DNA of 64,000 nt from Bacillus sp. FJAT-26390 (GTDB taxonomy: Bacteria; Bacillota; Bacilli; Paenibacillales; Paenibacillaceae). The position numbers and the translations under genes were made by a program. The notes beneath the pieces are model-generated. The model was not told the origin of the DNA. It searched no databases and worked only from the letters and a program-made list of their open reading frames with translations. The stretch covers positions 1 to 64,000 of the forward strand of contig NZ_MAQX01000033.1 in NCBI RefSeq assembly GCF_001682865.1, in the 5' to 3' direction. Shown one piece after another: positions 43,137 to 52,287 of this stretch (position 1 is the stretch's first letter; each line of letters begins with the position of its first letter).

Positions 43137-44252
43137 TTAACCTTCGACTAATGTAAGCTTGTGAGTTACAAGATCGCCGTCGATCTGCAGCATCACGTCC
43201 ACCTGTTGACCCGGCAGATAGCTTTTTAACAGCTCATTAAGCTCAACGATTGTAGAGACTTGTTTGCCTGCAACTTTGTAGAGCAAATCGCCATTTTGTA
43301 TGCCGATTTTTTTGGCTGCTGCTGAAGTCACGGATTTGACCGTTAACGGATCAGAGGTCGGAATGCCGATGAGCGCTGACCAGCTTTCCTCTAGGCCGAG
43401 ACCAAGCGAAGCGCGTTTGACATGACCGTATTTGAAAAAGTGATTCGTAACGTATTGCACCGTATCCGCCGGAATGGAAAATCCGAGATTATCGACGCCT
43501 ACCTCCACAAATTTCAAGGAGTTGATGCCGATGACCTCTCCCTTCATATTGACGAGCGGCCCGCCGCTGTTGCCAGGGTTAATAGCCGCGTCCGTTTGCA
43601 GGAGATTGTAAGCCGATGAGACACTGCGGTTCATACCGCTCAGAATGCCGCTTGTCGCCGTATTGCGAAGAGAGAAAGATACCGGAGTACCGATTGCAAC
43701 AACCGTTTCCCCTACCTGCACCTTAAGCGGGGATGGAGCAAACTTCGCGATGGGAAGCTTTGTGGCTTTAATTTTTACAAGCGCCAGGTCGCTCGCTTCA
43801 TCGTAATGCGTTCGTTCTGCATCATACTGCTTTCCGTCAGCCGTAACGACGACCAAATTGGTCATATCCCCGACGACATGCGCATTTGTCACAATCCAGC
43901 CGTCCGCCTTGATAATAACGCCGGTTCCATGCGCGAGCGCATATCTCGGATCAGCCGAGCCAATATCCTTCGGCTTGCCGATAATGGCGACGACGGAAGG
44001 CGATACCTTTTTGACTACAGATGGAATATCAACCGGTTTATACACATAGGTGTTCGTCTTCGAGTCAAAGGTGCCGGTTCCGCCTAGTGCGTTCGTCAAC
44101 GAGCCTGCTTTGACATAAACCTCGCCATTAATTTTAATAGCGTTCAGAGCATGCGTATCCGAATTGCTTGTACCCGCAGCCCATGCTGTACCTGCAGCTA
44201 CAATCGCTCCTAAAACGATGAAACTGCAAACACGTAATAAACTGCTTTTCAT
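43137..44252 (-). CDS. HtrA-like S1C serine protease with PDZ and N-terminal stalk-like segment
   Basis: 371 residues from the ATG at 44252 (GGGAGAG precedes it). Signal peptide or anchor 1-26. Residues about 38-72 resemble half of a copper-amine-oxidase-type stalk domain (I-K-I-N-G-E-V-Y-V ... L-G-G-T). The protease domain follows with triad His125 (T-N-A-H-V-V), Asp155 (S-D-L-A-L-V-K) and Ser229 (G-N-S-G-G-P). A PDZ domain occupies about 280-371. HtrA proteases degrade or refold damaged exported proteins. The stalk-like segment links it to the downstream stalk-domain protein, a likely partner or substrate. Confidence 0.9.
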   Translation of the reverse strand: MKSSLLRVCSFIVLGAIVAAGTAWAAGTSNSDTHALNAIKINGEVYVKAGSLTNALGGTGTFDSKTNTYVYKPVDIPSVVKKVSPSVVAIIGKPKDIGSADPRYALAHGTGVIIKADGWIVTNAHVVGDMTNLVVVTADGKQYDAERTHYDEASDLALVKIKATKLPIAKFAPSPLKVQVGETVVAIGTPVSFSLRNTATSGILSGMNRSVSSAYNLLQTDAAINPGNSGGPLVNMKGEVIGINSLKFVEVGVDNLGFSIPADTVQYVTNHFFKYGHVKRASLGLGLEESWSALIGIPTSDPLTVKSVTSAAAKKIGIQNGDLLYKVAGKQVSTIVELNELLKSYLPGQQVDVMLQIDGDLVTHKLTLVEG

Positions 44253-44302
44253 GAAGCCACTCTCCCTATCCATCTCTATACAGGCGCTGGCATAACCCTA
44301 AC

Positions 44303-44325
44303 GTTTTTCCTGTTATTTCTATTTA
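44303..44325. repeat. solo copy of the dispersed TTTTCCTGTTATTT..TATTTA motif
   Basis: GTTTTTCCTGTTATTTCTATTTA resembles the internal units of the 225-bp element at 33678-33902. It lies in the leader of the HtrA-like gene. Confidence 0.4.
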
Positions 44326-44338
44326 GCAACTATTTCGT

Positions 44339-44367
44339 AATATAGCATATTTCACCATTGCCAACAA
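44339..44367 (-). promoter_or_regulatory. sigma-A-like promoter of the HtrA/stalk operon
   Basis: Minus strand: TTGTTG (44367-44362), a 17-base spacer and TATATT (44344-44339), about 87 bases upstream of the start codon. In the rest of the 310-base gap (44368-44562) the only visible signal is a TATAAT at 44490-44495 for the plus-strand gene, without a clear -35. Confidence 0.55.
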
Positions 44368-44562
44368 TGAAAAATAGATAGATTAATAGACCTTATGGCA
44401 TAGAAAAAAAGCCGGCCCGCCCCTGCACCATGCTGGTTTTGTTTATTTATTATGCGATTTTGTCAAAAGTGGTTTCCATTATGTGTTCTTATAATAGAAG
44501 TGGTATACTATGTTGGACTACTAAATCAATCCATTTGATGGATTCGGGAGGTAAATGAACAA

Positions 44563-45531
44563 ATGAAATTAGGAGTATTCAGCGTGCTTTTTGCACAAAA
44601 ACCGTTCGAGGAAGCACTGGACTATATCGCTTCCAAAGGGCTTGATGCTATTGAAATCGGAACGGGCGGATACCCGGGAGACGCGCACTGCGACCTCGAT
44701 GGATTGCTCGCGGACGAAGGTAAGCTGAAAGCGTTTAAGCATGCAGTAGAATCACGTGGATTGATGATCAGCGCACTTAGCTGCCACGGCAATCCGCTTC
44801 ACCCGCAGAAAGCCATTTCGTCTGATCACGATTCGGTTATTCGCAAAACAATTGAACTGGCTAACCGCCTTGGCGTGTCGGTCGTTAATACGTTCTCCGG
44901 CTGCCCGGGCGACCACGAGGATGCCAAATATCCGAACTGGCCGGTTGCTCCATGGCCAAATGATTTCCAAGATATTTTAAAATGGCAATGGGAAGCAAAA
45001 GTTATTCCATATTGGTCTGAGATCGCTAAGCTTGCAACGGCTGGCGGCGTGAAAATCGGCCTTGAGCTTCACGGCGGCTTCTCCGTTCACAGTCCGGCTA
45101 CGTTGCTTCGCCTTCGCGAAGCGGCAGGCAATGCAATCGGAGCTAACCTAGATCCAAGCCACATGTGGTGGCAAGGCATCGATCCTGTACAAGCGGTACA
45201 CATTCTTGGCCGTGCAGGCGCTATCCATCACTTCCACGCGAAGGATACGACAATCGATCCAATCAACGTTAACCACCATGGCGTAACGGATATGCAATCC
45301 TACAGCCTTATGCTGGACCGCGCTTGGCAGTTCCGTACGGTTGGTTATGGCCATGATCTTAAAGTTTGGGCAGACATCCTTAGCGCGCTTCGTCTTGTCG
45401 GCTACGACTACGTTGTCAGCATCGAGCACGAGGACGGCTTAATGTCTGTAGATGAAGGCTTCACGAAGGCTGTTCAAAATCTTCAACAAATCCTGATCCG
45501 CGAGCCGCTTGGCGAGATGTGGTGGGTATAA
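44563..45531 (+). CDS. sugar phosphate isomerase/epimerase-like TIM-barrel protein
   Basis: 322 residues of the xylose isomerase-like (AP-endonuclease 2) family, which includes IolE, hydroxypyruvate isomerase and many sugar epimerases. The likely divalent-metal ligands are visible: Glu168 (G-L-E-L-H-G-G), Asp197 with His200 (N-L-D-P-S-H), the H-H-F-H-A-K-D segment (222-228) and Glu288 (S-I-E-H-E-D). The start has GGGAGG 11 bases upstream. It is the only convincing plus-strand gene in the window and is monocistronic, ending in a strong terminator. The exact substrate cannot be deduced. Confidence 0.88.
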   Translation: MKLGVFSVLFAQKPFEEALDYIASKGLDAIEIGTGGYPGDAHCDLDGLLADEGKLKAFKHAVESRGLMISALSCHGNPLHPQKAISSDHDSVIRKTIELANRLGVSVVNTFSGCPGDHEDAKYPNWPVAPWPNDFQDILKWQWEAKVIPYWSEIAKLATAGGVKIGLELHGGFSVHSPATLLRLREAAGNAIGANLDPSHMWWQGIDPVQAVHILGRAGAIHHFHAKDTTIDPINVNHHGVTDMQSYSLMLDRAWQFRTVGYGHDLKVWADILSALRLVGYDYVVSIEHEDGLMSVDEGFTKAVQNLQQILIREPLGEMWWV

Positions 45532-45543
45532 TAGATAAACAAG

Positions 45544-45579
45544 AAAAAGGTCTGCCGGACTTGTCCGGCAGACCTTTTT
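45544..45579. terminator. bidirectional terminator
   Basis: A perfect 17-bp stem AAAAAGGTCTGCCGGAC / GTCCGGCAGACCTTTTT with a 2-base unpaired centre, between convergent genes. It serves the plus-strand isomerase and the minus-strand small membrane protein. Confidence 0.95.
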
Positions 45580-45591
45580 CTATGCGACATG

Positions 45592-45807
45592 CTACGCTAA
45601 CCATACTTTAGTGATCATAATAAAGTCGATCAATACAAACAATGCGAGCGCAACTGACGTAAATCCGATCGCGAAGATGTTTTTCTTCGGACGCGTATTC
45701 AATAGCCGAACCAAACCGATTGCGATCAAAATGGTAAAAGCAAGCATAAACCAATCGAAAGTACCAATTTTACTTGCAGCTTTAGCTGCTTCTTCTGCCA
45801 AAAACAT
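45592..45807 (-). CDS. small two-helix membrane protein (possibly DUF2759)
   Basis: 71 residues from the ATG at 45807, which has AGGAGG seven bases before it; the longer frame upstream is not supported. Two hydrophobic segments (about 18-36 and 43-66) are joined by a basic loop (N-T-R-P-K-K-N). The layout resembles the small YqgW/DUF2759 family of Bacillales, but I am not certain. Function unknown. The upstream gap to the next terminator (45808-45983) shows no gene. Confidence 0.65.
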   Translation of the reverse strand: MFLAEEAAKAASKIGTFDWFMLAFTILIAIGLVRLLNTRPKKNIFAIGFTSVALALFVLIDFIMITKVWLA

Positions 45808-45983
45808 GAAGGGACCTCCTTTTTTTCGCACGTAACCTATATTACTATATGTTAGCTTTTTGTGGCTCCAGGCGCAAGTATGAATCCGGATTCGTAACAA
45901 CTTTGTCACGATTTCCTAAAAATCGCTCTTTCACTATTCTACCCCTCAACTATAAATTGTCCATCTCTTCCAAGATCTATAAC

Positions 45984-46035
45984 TGCAAAAAAAGGGATGG
46001 GGGAGCGTTAGCCCCTCTAACACTCCCCCATCCCT
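45984..46035 (-). terminator. terminator after the SLH beta-helix gene
   Basis: A perfect 12-bp stem GGGATGGGGGAG / CTCCCCCATCCC, followed on the minus strand by seven T residues, just after the stop at 46042. Confidence 0.95.
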
Positions 46036-46041
46036 AACCGC

Positions 46042-49000
46042 CTATTTGCTATTCAGCAATGCTAAAATCATCGTAACCGCTTCTGCCCGGGTTGCGTTAT
46101 CCGCAGGGGCGAAGATGCCGCCTTCTCTGCCTTGAATAAGCTTCGCTTTGAATGCGGCAGCAACATAAGGTTTTGCCCATGCCGAAATTTCATTCGCATC
46201 CTTAAAGGTTAACTCCGCATCGTCTTCAAGCGGAAGCTTCAAAGCCCGGACGATCATCGCTGCAACCTCTATGCGCGTAATGGCCTGAGCCGGACGGTAA
46301 GTATTGTCTTGGAAGCCGCCGACAATGCCGGATTTCACCATGCTCGCAATATATGGTCTAGCCCAAGCCGGAATGCTGTCCAGATCTGCAAAATCAAGAT
46401 CTGCTGACGCCTCCAAATGCATCGCCCTTGCCAGCATCGCAGCAAACTCCCCGCGCGTTACCTTCGCATTTGGACGGAACGTATTGTCCGTATAACCGTT
46501 AATGAATTTGAGCCGAACCGCTTCTTGGATCGCTTTGGAAGCCCAATGCCCTTCAATATCGGTTAGCACGACAGGCTCCGATGGCTTCGAAGGCTCTTCT
46601 ACCTCCGGTTTCTCAGGTTCAGGATTTGTAATCACTCCTCCAGGGCTGCCGTCTCCCGGCGAGGTTGAATTCGCTAGCGTCTTCACGACAACGCTCGGAC
46701 CAGTCTCGCTCCATTTTCCGCCTGCGTTGGTTGCTTCTATTTTGAACGTATAAGACGTATCCGCAGTCAGACCGCCAACTTGGTAGCTATTCACACTGCC
46801 TGCTACGCTGACCTGCTTCACGCCATCTTTATAAATCGCATATTCGGTAATGCTAGGCGCATCAACAGCTCCGCTCCATTCCAAGTTTGCCGTTGTTTGG
46901 GTCACATTCGAAGCGGCAACCGTACCTTTTTCCCATGTTGGCTGCTCAGGTACGGGCTGTTTGACGTGAAGGGTTAGCGACTTGGTCGGCAGTGAAACTA
47001 ATTCGCCTGTCGTAGCATATTTAATGTTGTCAAAGGCAAAGGTGCGTCCATTCGCGCTATCCCATAGGTAACCGAGTACGATCCGGTCGAAGCTTGTTAT
47101 CGCCGTCGTTGTTTTCACCAATTGGCCATCGATATACATCTTCAAATCGGTTCCTGATGTGTAGTCCCACTTCAGCTCATGCCAGCCTGTGCTCCGCTTG
47201 ACCGGTGTTGCCTCCCAAGCGGTTGAAGAAGCGCTTGCCCTTACCGAGTAATGGGTCAATGATCCGTAAGTGCCCCCATCATAGAGCAAACCCATTCCCG
47301 CCAGCAAGCTGCTTCTTGCGTTGCCGACATGCGCGATCACGCGCGTCTTCGAGCTTTCGGAGCCGTCATCATAAAGCATCATCGATACGACGCCCTGCTG
47401 CTTGCCGCCAAACACCTTTTGAATGGCGTTGCTGCCGTTTCCAACTACATATAGAGCGCTTTGATCGCCATGATAGGCGACTTCATCCGAAATGCTTCCC
47501 GTTGTAATGCTCGTGCCCGTTTCCGGCGTGAAGTCATTCCAGCCGTTCTCGAAGCTCTCCGAATAAATCAAATCCTTGTACTCCCGTACCTTTGCGGAAA
47601 CCTCGACCTCGGTTACACCGCTTAAGTCGCCAGTCACTTCAAGCTTGCCCGTCAAGGAATCCACAGCCACATTCTCATTATTCGTCGCATACTCCACCTG
47701 ATGATAGTCGGCATATTGGATCTTATTTTGCTCCTCGGTCACGCCGTCAATTCTTAGCTGCAGCGTAGACTTCTCATCTGATAGCTCCGTACCGTCCGAA
47801 GCGATCTCATAGGATACGACCTTGGAAGGTGCGTGAACGATGACACGAGCCTCTCCTTTAACACCCGGATTAATGGTGCTTTCAGCTGTAATGGTCGCCT
47901 CACCCTCAAGCAGCGGCGACACAAATCCTTGCGCGTTAATCGAAGCTACGGCCGGGTTGCTGCTCGACCACTTGATTCCTTTGAACCAAGCATTCTCAGG
48001 CCCGACTATTGCGGACAGCTTCTCGCCTCTATGCTTGGCATGAAGCTCCAGCACCGGCTTGTCGATGACGATCGTTTGCGGCATAATTTCCGGTGCCTGT
48101 TCGCTCGGCGCGTCACCCGAATACTCATGCGCTCCGATATCAGTTGCAGCAGCCGGCGAAATCGGATTATTAAAGAAGTCTTTTGTCGCGGGTGCCCACA
48201 CGGACGGCGTCAAAGCTGTCATATCGAGCCCGGCATCGATAGCCGGCGAGCCTGGGAGCAGTTTGTAGCCGTTTAATTTGTCTGTATCAAAGGCGCTTAT
48301 TCTAGCATTAACGATGTCCTTTGGCTCCTCGCCGGCTCTTGCGAATAGCGGACTCGTGAACAGGTTTTGTTCCAATGACAAACCGGTAAGCTTCAGGTTT
48401 TGGTACTCGCTTCCCGGATAAAAAATATTGTTTTTCACTTCGCCGCCGGCAAAACGATCTTGACCAATCGTCGTACCCGCCTTGGAATAGAAAATGTTAT
48501 TGTACAGCCTTACATATTTGCCCGGATCGCTGATCAGCCTCGTTTGCACATGCGCATCCGTAAAGAAAGTGTTGTTATGAATCAGCGGCGCATCGCCAAG
48601 CGTAGTCGGCAGGTAATGGAAAATATATCGTCCGTCTCCATCATTGACGCTGACGTTATAACGGACGAGCGAGTTTGTGGAGCCGCTCATAAACAAAATG
48701 AATCCGCCGCGGTTGCTATGGCTATAGTTGTATTGATACAGAGTGCCTTCGCAGAACATGTCCACGTCAAAGGCCTGTCCGTCGTTGTAGCCATAAATAC
48801 CGCCGTAAACCTCGTTGTATTGAATCACCATATCCTTCACGCCGATAACCCACAAGCCGGCATAGTTAACGTTGCCTACATTTTTTGCGGAATGCCGAAC
48901 GACCGTATTGTATTCCATTCTGCCGTTGCTGCCCACATTGCTCATGACGAAGCCGTCACCTTGCACGTCGGCAACATAATTGTTATTAAACACGACATTT

Positions 49001-49830
49001 TTGAGCACTCTAGGGAAGTTGGCTTTTGTATCGCCTTCCCGGTAAAGTCCCGCATTCCGAATCCCTTCGATATCGACTCGTTCAACTGTATTTCCTTCAA
49101 CGAGCACGTCCTCGATATTGCCAAGGATCAAAATGCCGCCGCTGCCTACCTTCCAGCCCGAAGGATTGCCGTCTACATCATGGATGTAGTTGTTTTTGAC
49201 TACGATTCCGCGGTGTGGATTAGCTTCCCATTCCGTTACGTTTGTTGATGCCGTTCTAATGTTAATGCCCGCACGCTGAGAAACGACGTCAGGGTTTTTG
49301 TTCGTCAATTCGAAATTGCTAAATTGCAGATAGCTGCCATCAACAACATCGATCGTTGCGGATAACGTTTTATCTTTTACGCCTGCATAGTTTAGGATAA
49401 TTGCTGATTTTTCAGTCGTCGTTGTACCATTGCCGTTAATGATCGGCCTTATAGACGGATCGTCGCTGCCGTATTTATCAAAAACGATAGGCGCTTCCTC
49501 TGTGCCCGAAATGCCTCTTAGCTTCAAGGAGCCATTCCATACGTCTCCAGCCTTGAATAAAATTCGGTCTCCAGGCTTCCAGTTTACGCTGTTGACCTTC
49601 TCTAACGATGCCCAAGCTTTATCCTCTGATTTACCATCATTCTCATCATTGCCTGCATTGCTTACATAATAGGTAGAGCTTGATACCGTCTGTTCCGCAG
49701 CAGCGGGCGGCTGCGCCCCCTCCAATGATTCACTTATAGCCTGTGCCGAAGCAGCGGGAATCGCCATTGACGTTAAGAGTGCGACTAATAGAACCATTGA
49801 AACTAGTTTTTGCCTCATAAGATGTTTCAA
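46042..49830 (-). CDS. SLH-anchored right-handed beta-helix protein (probable polysaccharide lyase/hydrolase)
   Basis: About 1262 residues. The start is probably TTG at 49830: GGAGG lies nine bases before it and the result (K-H-L-M-R-Q-K then a hydrophobic run ending A-S-A-Q-A) is a clean signal peptide. An earlier ATG at 49848 overlaps the ribosome site. Residues about 50-580 form a pectate-lyase-like beta-helix (opening Y-Y-V-S-N-A-G-N-D, many N-N-x-x-x repeats). Then come a Big_2-type Ig domain, a LamG-like jelly roll (S-F-E-N-G-W), a fibronectin III domain and three SLH domains (last about 190 residues). It follows a foldase gene by 30 bases and lies beside GH88 and ABC genes, so it likely cleaves an external uronate polysaccharide. 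Substrate not determined. Confidence 0.85.
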   Translation of the reverse strand: MKHLMRQKLVSMVLLVALLTSMAIPAASAQAISESLEGAQPPAAAEQTVSSSTYYVSNAGNDENDGKSEDKAWASLEKVNSVNWKPGDRILFKAGDVWNGSLKLRGISGTEEAPIVFDKYGSDDPSIRPIINGNGTTTTEKSAIILNYAGVKDKTLSATIDVVDGSYLQFSNFELTNKNPDVVSQRAGINIRTASTNVTEWEANPHRGIVVKNNYIHDVDGNPSGWKVGSGGILILGNIEDVLVEGNTVERVDIEGIRNAGLYREGDTKANFPRVLKNVVFNNNYVADVQGDGFVMSNVGSNGRMEYNTVVRHSAKNVGNVNYAGLWVIGVKDMVIQYNEVYGGIYGYNDGQAFDVDMFCEGTLYQYNYSHSNRGGFILFMSGSTNSLVRYNVSVNDGDGRYIFHYLPTTLGDAPLIHNNTFFTDAHVQTRLISDPGKYVRLYNNIFYSKAGTTIGQDRFAGGEVKNNIFYPGSEYQNLKLTGLSLEQNLFTSPLFARAGEEPKDIVNARISAFDTDKLNGYKLLPGSPAIDAGLDMTALTPSVWAPATKDFFNNPISPAAATDIGAHEYSGDAPSEQAPEIMPQTIVIDKPVLELHAKHRGEKLSAIVGPENAWFKGIKWSSSNPAVASINAQGFVSPLLEGEATITAESTINPGVKGEARVIVHAPSKVVSYEIASDGTELSDEKSTLQLRIDGVTEEQNKIQYADYHQVEYATNNENVAVDSLTGKLEVTGDLSGVTEVEVSAKVREYKDLIYSESFENGWNDFTPETGTSITTGSISDEVAYHGDQSALYVVGNGSNAIQKVFGGKQQGVVSMMLYDDGSESSKTRVIAHVGNARSSLLAGMGLLYDGGTYGSLTHYSVRASASSTAWEATPVKRSTGWHELKWDYTSGTDLKMYIDGQLVKTTTAITSFDRIVLGYLWDSANGRTFAFDNIKYATTGELVSLPTKSLTLHVKQPVPEQPTWEKGTVAASNVTQTTANLEWSGAVDAPSITEYAIYKDGVKQVSVAGSVNSYQVGGLTADTSYTFKIEATNAGGKWSETGPSVVVKTLANSTSPGDGSPGGVITNPEPEKPEVEEPSKPSEPVVLTDIEGHWASKAIQEAVRLKFINGYTDNTFRPNAKVTRGEFAAMLARAMHLEASADLDFADLDSIPAWARPYIASMVKSGIVGGFQDNTYRPAQAITRIEVAAMIVRALKLPLEDDAELTFKDANEISAWAKPYVAAAFKAKLIQGREGGIFAPADNATRAEAVTMILALLNSK

Positions 49831-49860
49831 AAAAATCAACCTCCACATCGTTTGTTGAAA

Positions 49861-50904
49861 TCATGTCTTGATCGTAATTTTGTGGAACACCTCCTTATTT
49901 AATTGAACCTTCGTTTCTTTCAATCGTTTGACGACTTCCGTCTCCAGCATCTCTTGCGCATAAAGCTGAATGACTGAACTCTTCACGTCCTCATATTTTT
50001 CAAGCCCTTTATCCCGCTTCGCAACAAGCCTGTACATATACGCCTCACTGTCCGATTGCTCGATTTTGCTGTATTCACCTGTCGAAAAAGCGAGAAACCG
50101 GGTGTATAGATTTTGCGACAGCGTATCCTCTTTCGAGGTCTCCTCTAAGTTCAGCGTCAGCTGCTCGGTCGTTACTGCCACGCCAAGAGAAGCTGCCGCT
50201 TCGTATACTGGAATATTTTTTTCAATAGAAGCTTGGCGGATTTTAGTCAATTGCTCCTGCTTCCCGGCTTCGGTATGGATCGAAATTTTCTCATAGTCAA
50301 ACGCATAGCCTTTGTGAAAATAGCGCTGCTTCACCTTGTCATAGTAAGCTTTCAGCTCATCACCCGACATCGTGCTCTTTGCTTCCTTCGTCCATTTATC
50401 GATTAATTTCTGAACGTTCATGCTTTGATAATAGGAGTAGTACTCCGCTATTCCATATTTTTGGGGACCGTAGATAGGCTGGTTATTTGCGATCTTTTTT
50501 GCTCGATCCTTATTTTCCTGTTCATAGCTCTGCAAGAACGCCTCATACGAAATGTCGCTGACGATACCGTTCTCCATCATGATGATTTGTTCGACCTTAA
50601 CTTTAGTCAGCTCATCCAACGCTTTTTGCTTCGCATACGCCAGCGGGTTTTCACCGTTAAAGGTTGAGGTCCAAAAGCTCTTGCCGTAATCGGCATTATA
50701 GGTCCGTTTGAAATAGCTGGTCGTTAAGGCCTTGTTATTTTGCAAAAATGCCTCAAATTCACGATCTGATACGTTGTACTTGTCGATAGTGAAAGCTGTT
50801 TTTGCATTGGAGCCTGTCGACGGCATGCTGCCAAGCCCAAAAGCTCCGGCAATAAATAAAATAAGGATGCTGGCTAAAGCGATTAGAAGCCTTTTCTCTT
50901 TCAC
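49861..50904 (-). CDS. membrane-anchored SurA/PrsA-like foldase
   Basis: 347 residues from a GTG with GGAGGAAGG before it. The N-terminus is a single hydrophobic anchor (about 6-25) without a lipobox. The rest is helical and charged, with the N-terminal chaperone-like pattern of SurA/PrsA proteins (F-x-x-x-L-x-x-x-K-x-x-x-E-x-I-x-x-x-x-G). A C-terminal helix follows a short Y-x-Y-R-L-V-A-K-R-D segment. The peptidyl-prolyl isomerase domain in between is weak or degenerate, so it may act only as a chaperone. It lies just upstream of the large SLH beta-helix protein, whose folding after export it probably assists. Confidence 0.7.
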   Translation of the reverse strand: MKEKRLLIALASILILFIAGAFGLGSMPSTGSNAKTAFTIDKYNVSDREFEAFLQNNKALTTSYFKRTYNADYGKSFWTSTFNGENPLAYAKQKALDELTKVKVEQIIMMENGIVSDISYEAFLQSYEQENKDRAKKIANNQPIYGPQKYGIAEYYSYYQSMNVQKLIDKWTKEAKSTMSGDELKAYYDKVKQRYFHKGYAFDYEKISIHTEAGKQEQLTKIRQASIEKNIPVYEAAASLGVAVTTEQLTLNLEETSKEDTLSQNLYTRFLAFSTGEYSKIEQSDSEAYMYRLVAKRDKGLEKYEDVKSSVIQLYAQEMLETEVVKRLKETKVQLNKEVFHKITIKT

Positions 50905-50927
50905 AGCGTCCTTCCTCCCTCCTCAAA

Positions 50928-50941
50928 TGTAAGCACTTACA
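50928..50941. promoter_or_regulatory. cre-like operator (probable CcpA site)
   Basis: TGTAAGCACTTACA is an inverted repeat (TGTAAG / CTTACA) that fits the catabolite-responsive element pattern TGWNANCGNTNWCA at every fixed position but one central base. It lies between the -10 at 50957-50962 and the ribosome site of the foldase gene. A bound repressor there would block transcription of the foldase/beta-helix operon. Confidence 0.6.
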
Positions 50942-50956
50942 ATGAAGCTTTGTACC

Positions 50957-50962
50957 ATTATA
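50957..50962 (-). promoter_or_regulatory. -10 element of the foldase/beta-helix operon
   Basis: A perfect TATAAT on the minus strand, about 53 bases before the start codon. At 17 bases upstream the sequence TATAGC is a poor -35, so the promoter may need an activator. Confidence 0.45.
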
Positions 50963-51090
50963 GACAGAAAGGAAACTTCGCTATAATGAATAAATTTGAC
51001 TGATGTCGTATAAATTTTACCTTTTGCAACAAATGTGGCTGATTATCTGCAATGAAACGCCTTTACGGGTTTGAGCCGCGCCCCTCGAGC

Positions 51091-51126
51091 GCAAAAAACC
51101 TCCGAATTCAAATGAATTCAGAGGTT
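51091..51126 (-). terminator. terminator after GH88
   Basis: Stem AACCTCNGAATTCA / TGAATTCNGAGGTT, followed on the minus strand by a run of T residues, about 30 bases after the GH88 stop. It ends the operon that starts with the ABC permeases. Confidence 0.85.
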
Positions 51127-51156
51127 CTTGTTTGCTATATGCTGCTGCCGCAATCG

Positions 51157-52272
51157 TTACCAGTAACCCTTAATCCCCTTTTGCATGCGAAGCAGGGCTT
51201 CAACATAATAATAATCGCCCCAAATCATATAATCATCCGGCGCGCGATCGCCGCGCACATGATAGGACCCGTGCTTCAGCAGTCCTTCCGCATCCGGCAA
51301 ATCCGTTGTTGCATAACGGCTAACTAACGACTCCATGCTGCTTTGGAGTGCTTTCTCGAATATAGCATGATCGGAATCGTCCGCAGATAGAAGCTCAAGC
51401 AATTCAAGCAGGCCGCATGCGGCGATAGCAGATGCCGAGCTGTCCCTTGGTGTATGCGGTTCAAGCGGTACGTCAAAATCCCAATACGCAACTTGATCCT
51501 CCGGCAGATGCTCAATGAAGTAATGGGCCAGTCGTTTGGACGTCTCCAAAAAAGCAGCATCCTTCGTGTAACGGTAGGCAAGCGCGAAGCCATAAATGCC
51601 CCACGACTGACCTCTTGTCCAAGTCGAGCCATCCTCATAACCTTGATGCGTTCCGCCTCGAAGGGCATGGCCGGTCTTTGGGTCAAAATAAAACGTATGG
51701 TAGGACGACCGGTCTCCGCGCACCAAAAACTTTTGGCTTGCACAAGCATGCCTGTAGGCAATGTCATAATACTTTTGCTCGCCAGTTTGCTCATAAGCCC
51801 AGAACAAGAGCGGAAGATTCATTAAACAATCGATGATCATCCGTCCGCCATTTTCCGGGTCATCCTCCTTGCCCCATGCTTGAATAATGCCAAGCTGCGG
51901 CCGCCAGCGCGAATAAAGCGTTTCTGCCGCCTGCAGGGCGACCGCTCGTGCTTCTTCGCTTCCGGTCACACGCCACTGCGCCACCGCCGACAACGAATAT
52001 AAAAACCCGATATCATGATGATCCAGCGCTACATGGCGATCCAGGCGGTCTTTAAAGTTCGGCAGGTATGCTTCCGCCGCTTCCTTATAAAAGGAATCTT
52101 CGCTATATTCATAGGCAAGCCACATCAAGCCGATGTAGAAGCCCTCAATCCAGTCGTCATTCTCTCCCCATTCATAACGCTGCCCTTCCGTAATATGCGG
52201 CAGTCTTCCAGGGTGTTTGCCTATATTTTGTTTCACTTTGCCAATCGCATCATTAATTGCCGTTTGCCACAT
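51157..52272 (-). CDS. unsaturated glucuronyl hydrolase (GH88)
   Basis: About 371 residues. GH88 enzymes hydrate and release the 4,5-unsaturated uronic acid left at the end of oligosaccharides by polysaccharide lyases. The two catalytic aspartates of the family are present in D-H-H-D-I-G-F and R-M-I-I-D-C-L-M-N-L-P. Counted from the TTG at 52275 they are residues 88 and 149, the same numbers as in the Bacillus sp. GL1 enzyme. Start: ATG at 52272 or the TTG just before it; GGCGGTG precedes both. No signal peptide, so it acts in the cytoplasm on imported fragments. It follows DUF2264 by about 15 bases. Confidence 0.93.
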   Translation of the reverse strand: MWQTAINDAIGKVKQNIGKHPGRLPHITEGQRYEWGENDDWIEGFYIGLMWLAYEYSEDSFYKEAAEAYLPNFKDRLDRHVALDHHDIGFLYSLSAVAQWRVTGSEEARAVALQAAETLYSRWRPQLGIIQAWGKEDDPENGGRMIIDCLMNLPLLFWAYEQTGEQKYYDIAYRHACASQKFLVRGDRSSYHTFYFDPKTGHALRGGTHQGYEDGSTWTRGQSWGIYGFALAYRYTKDAAFLETSKRLAHYFIEHLPEDQVAYWDFDVPLEPHTPRDSSASAIAACGLLELLELLSADDSDHAIFEKALQSSMESLVSRYATTDLPDAEGLLKHGSYHVRGDRAPDDYMIWGDYYYVEALLRMQKGIKGYW

Positions 52273-52287
52273 CAACGATTCACCGCC

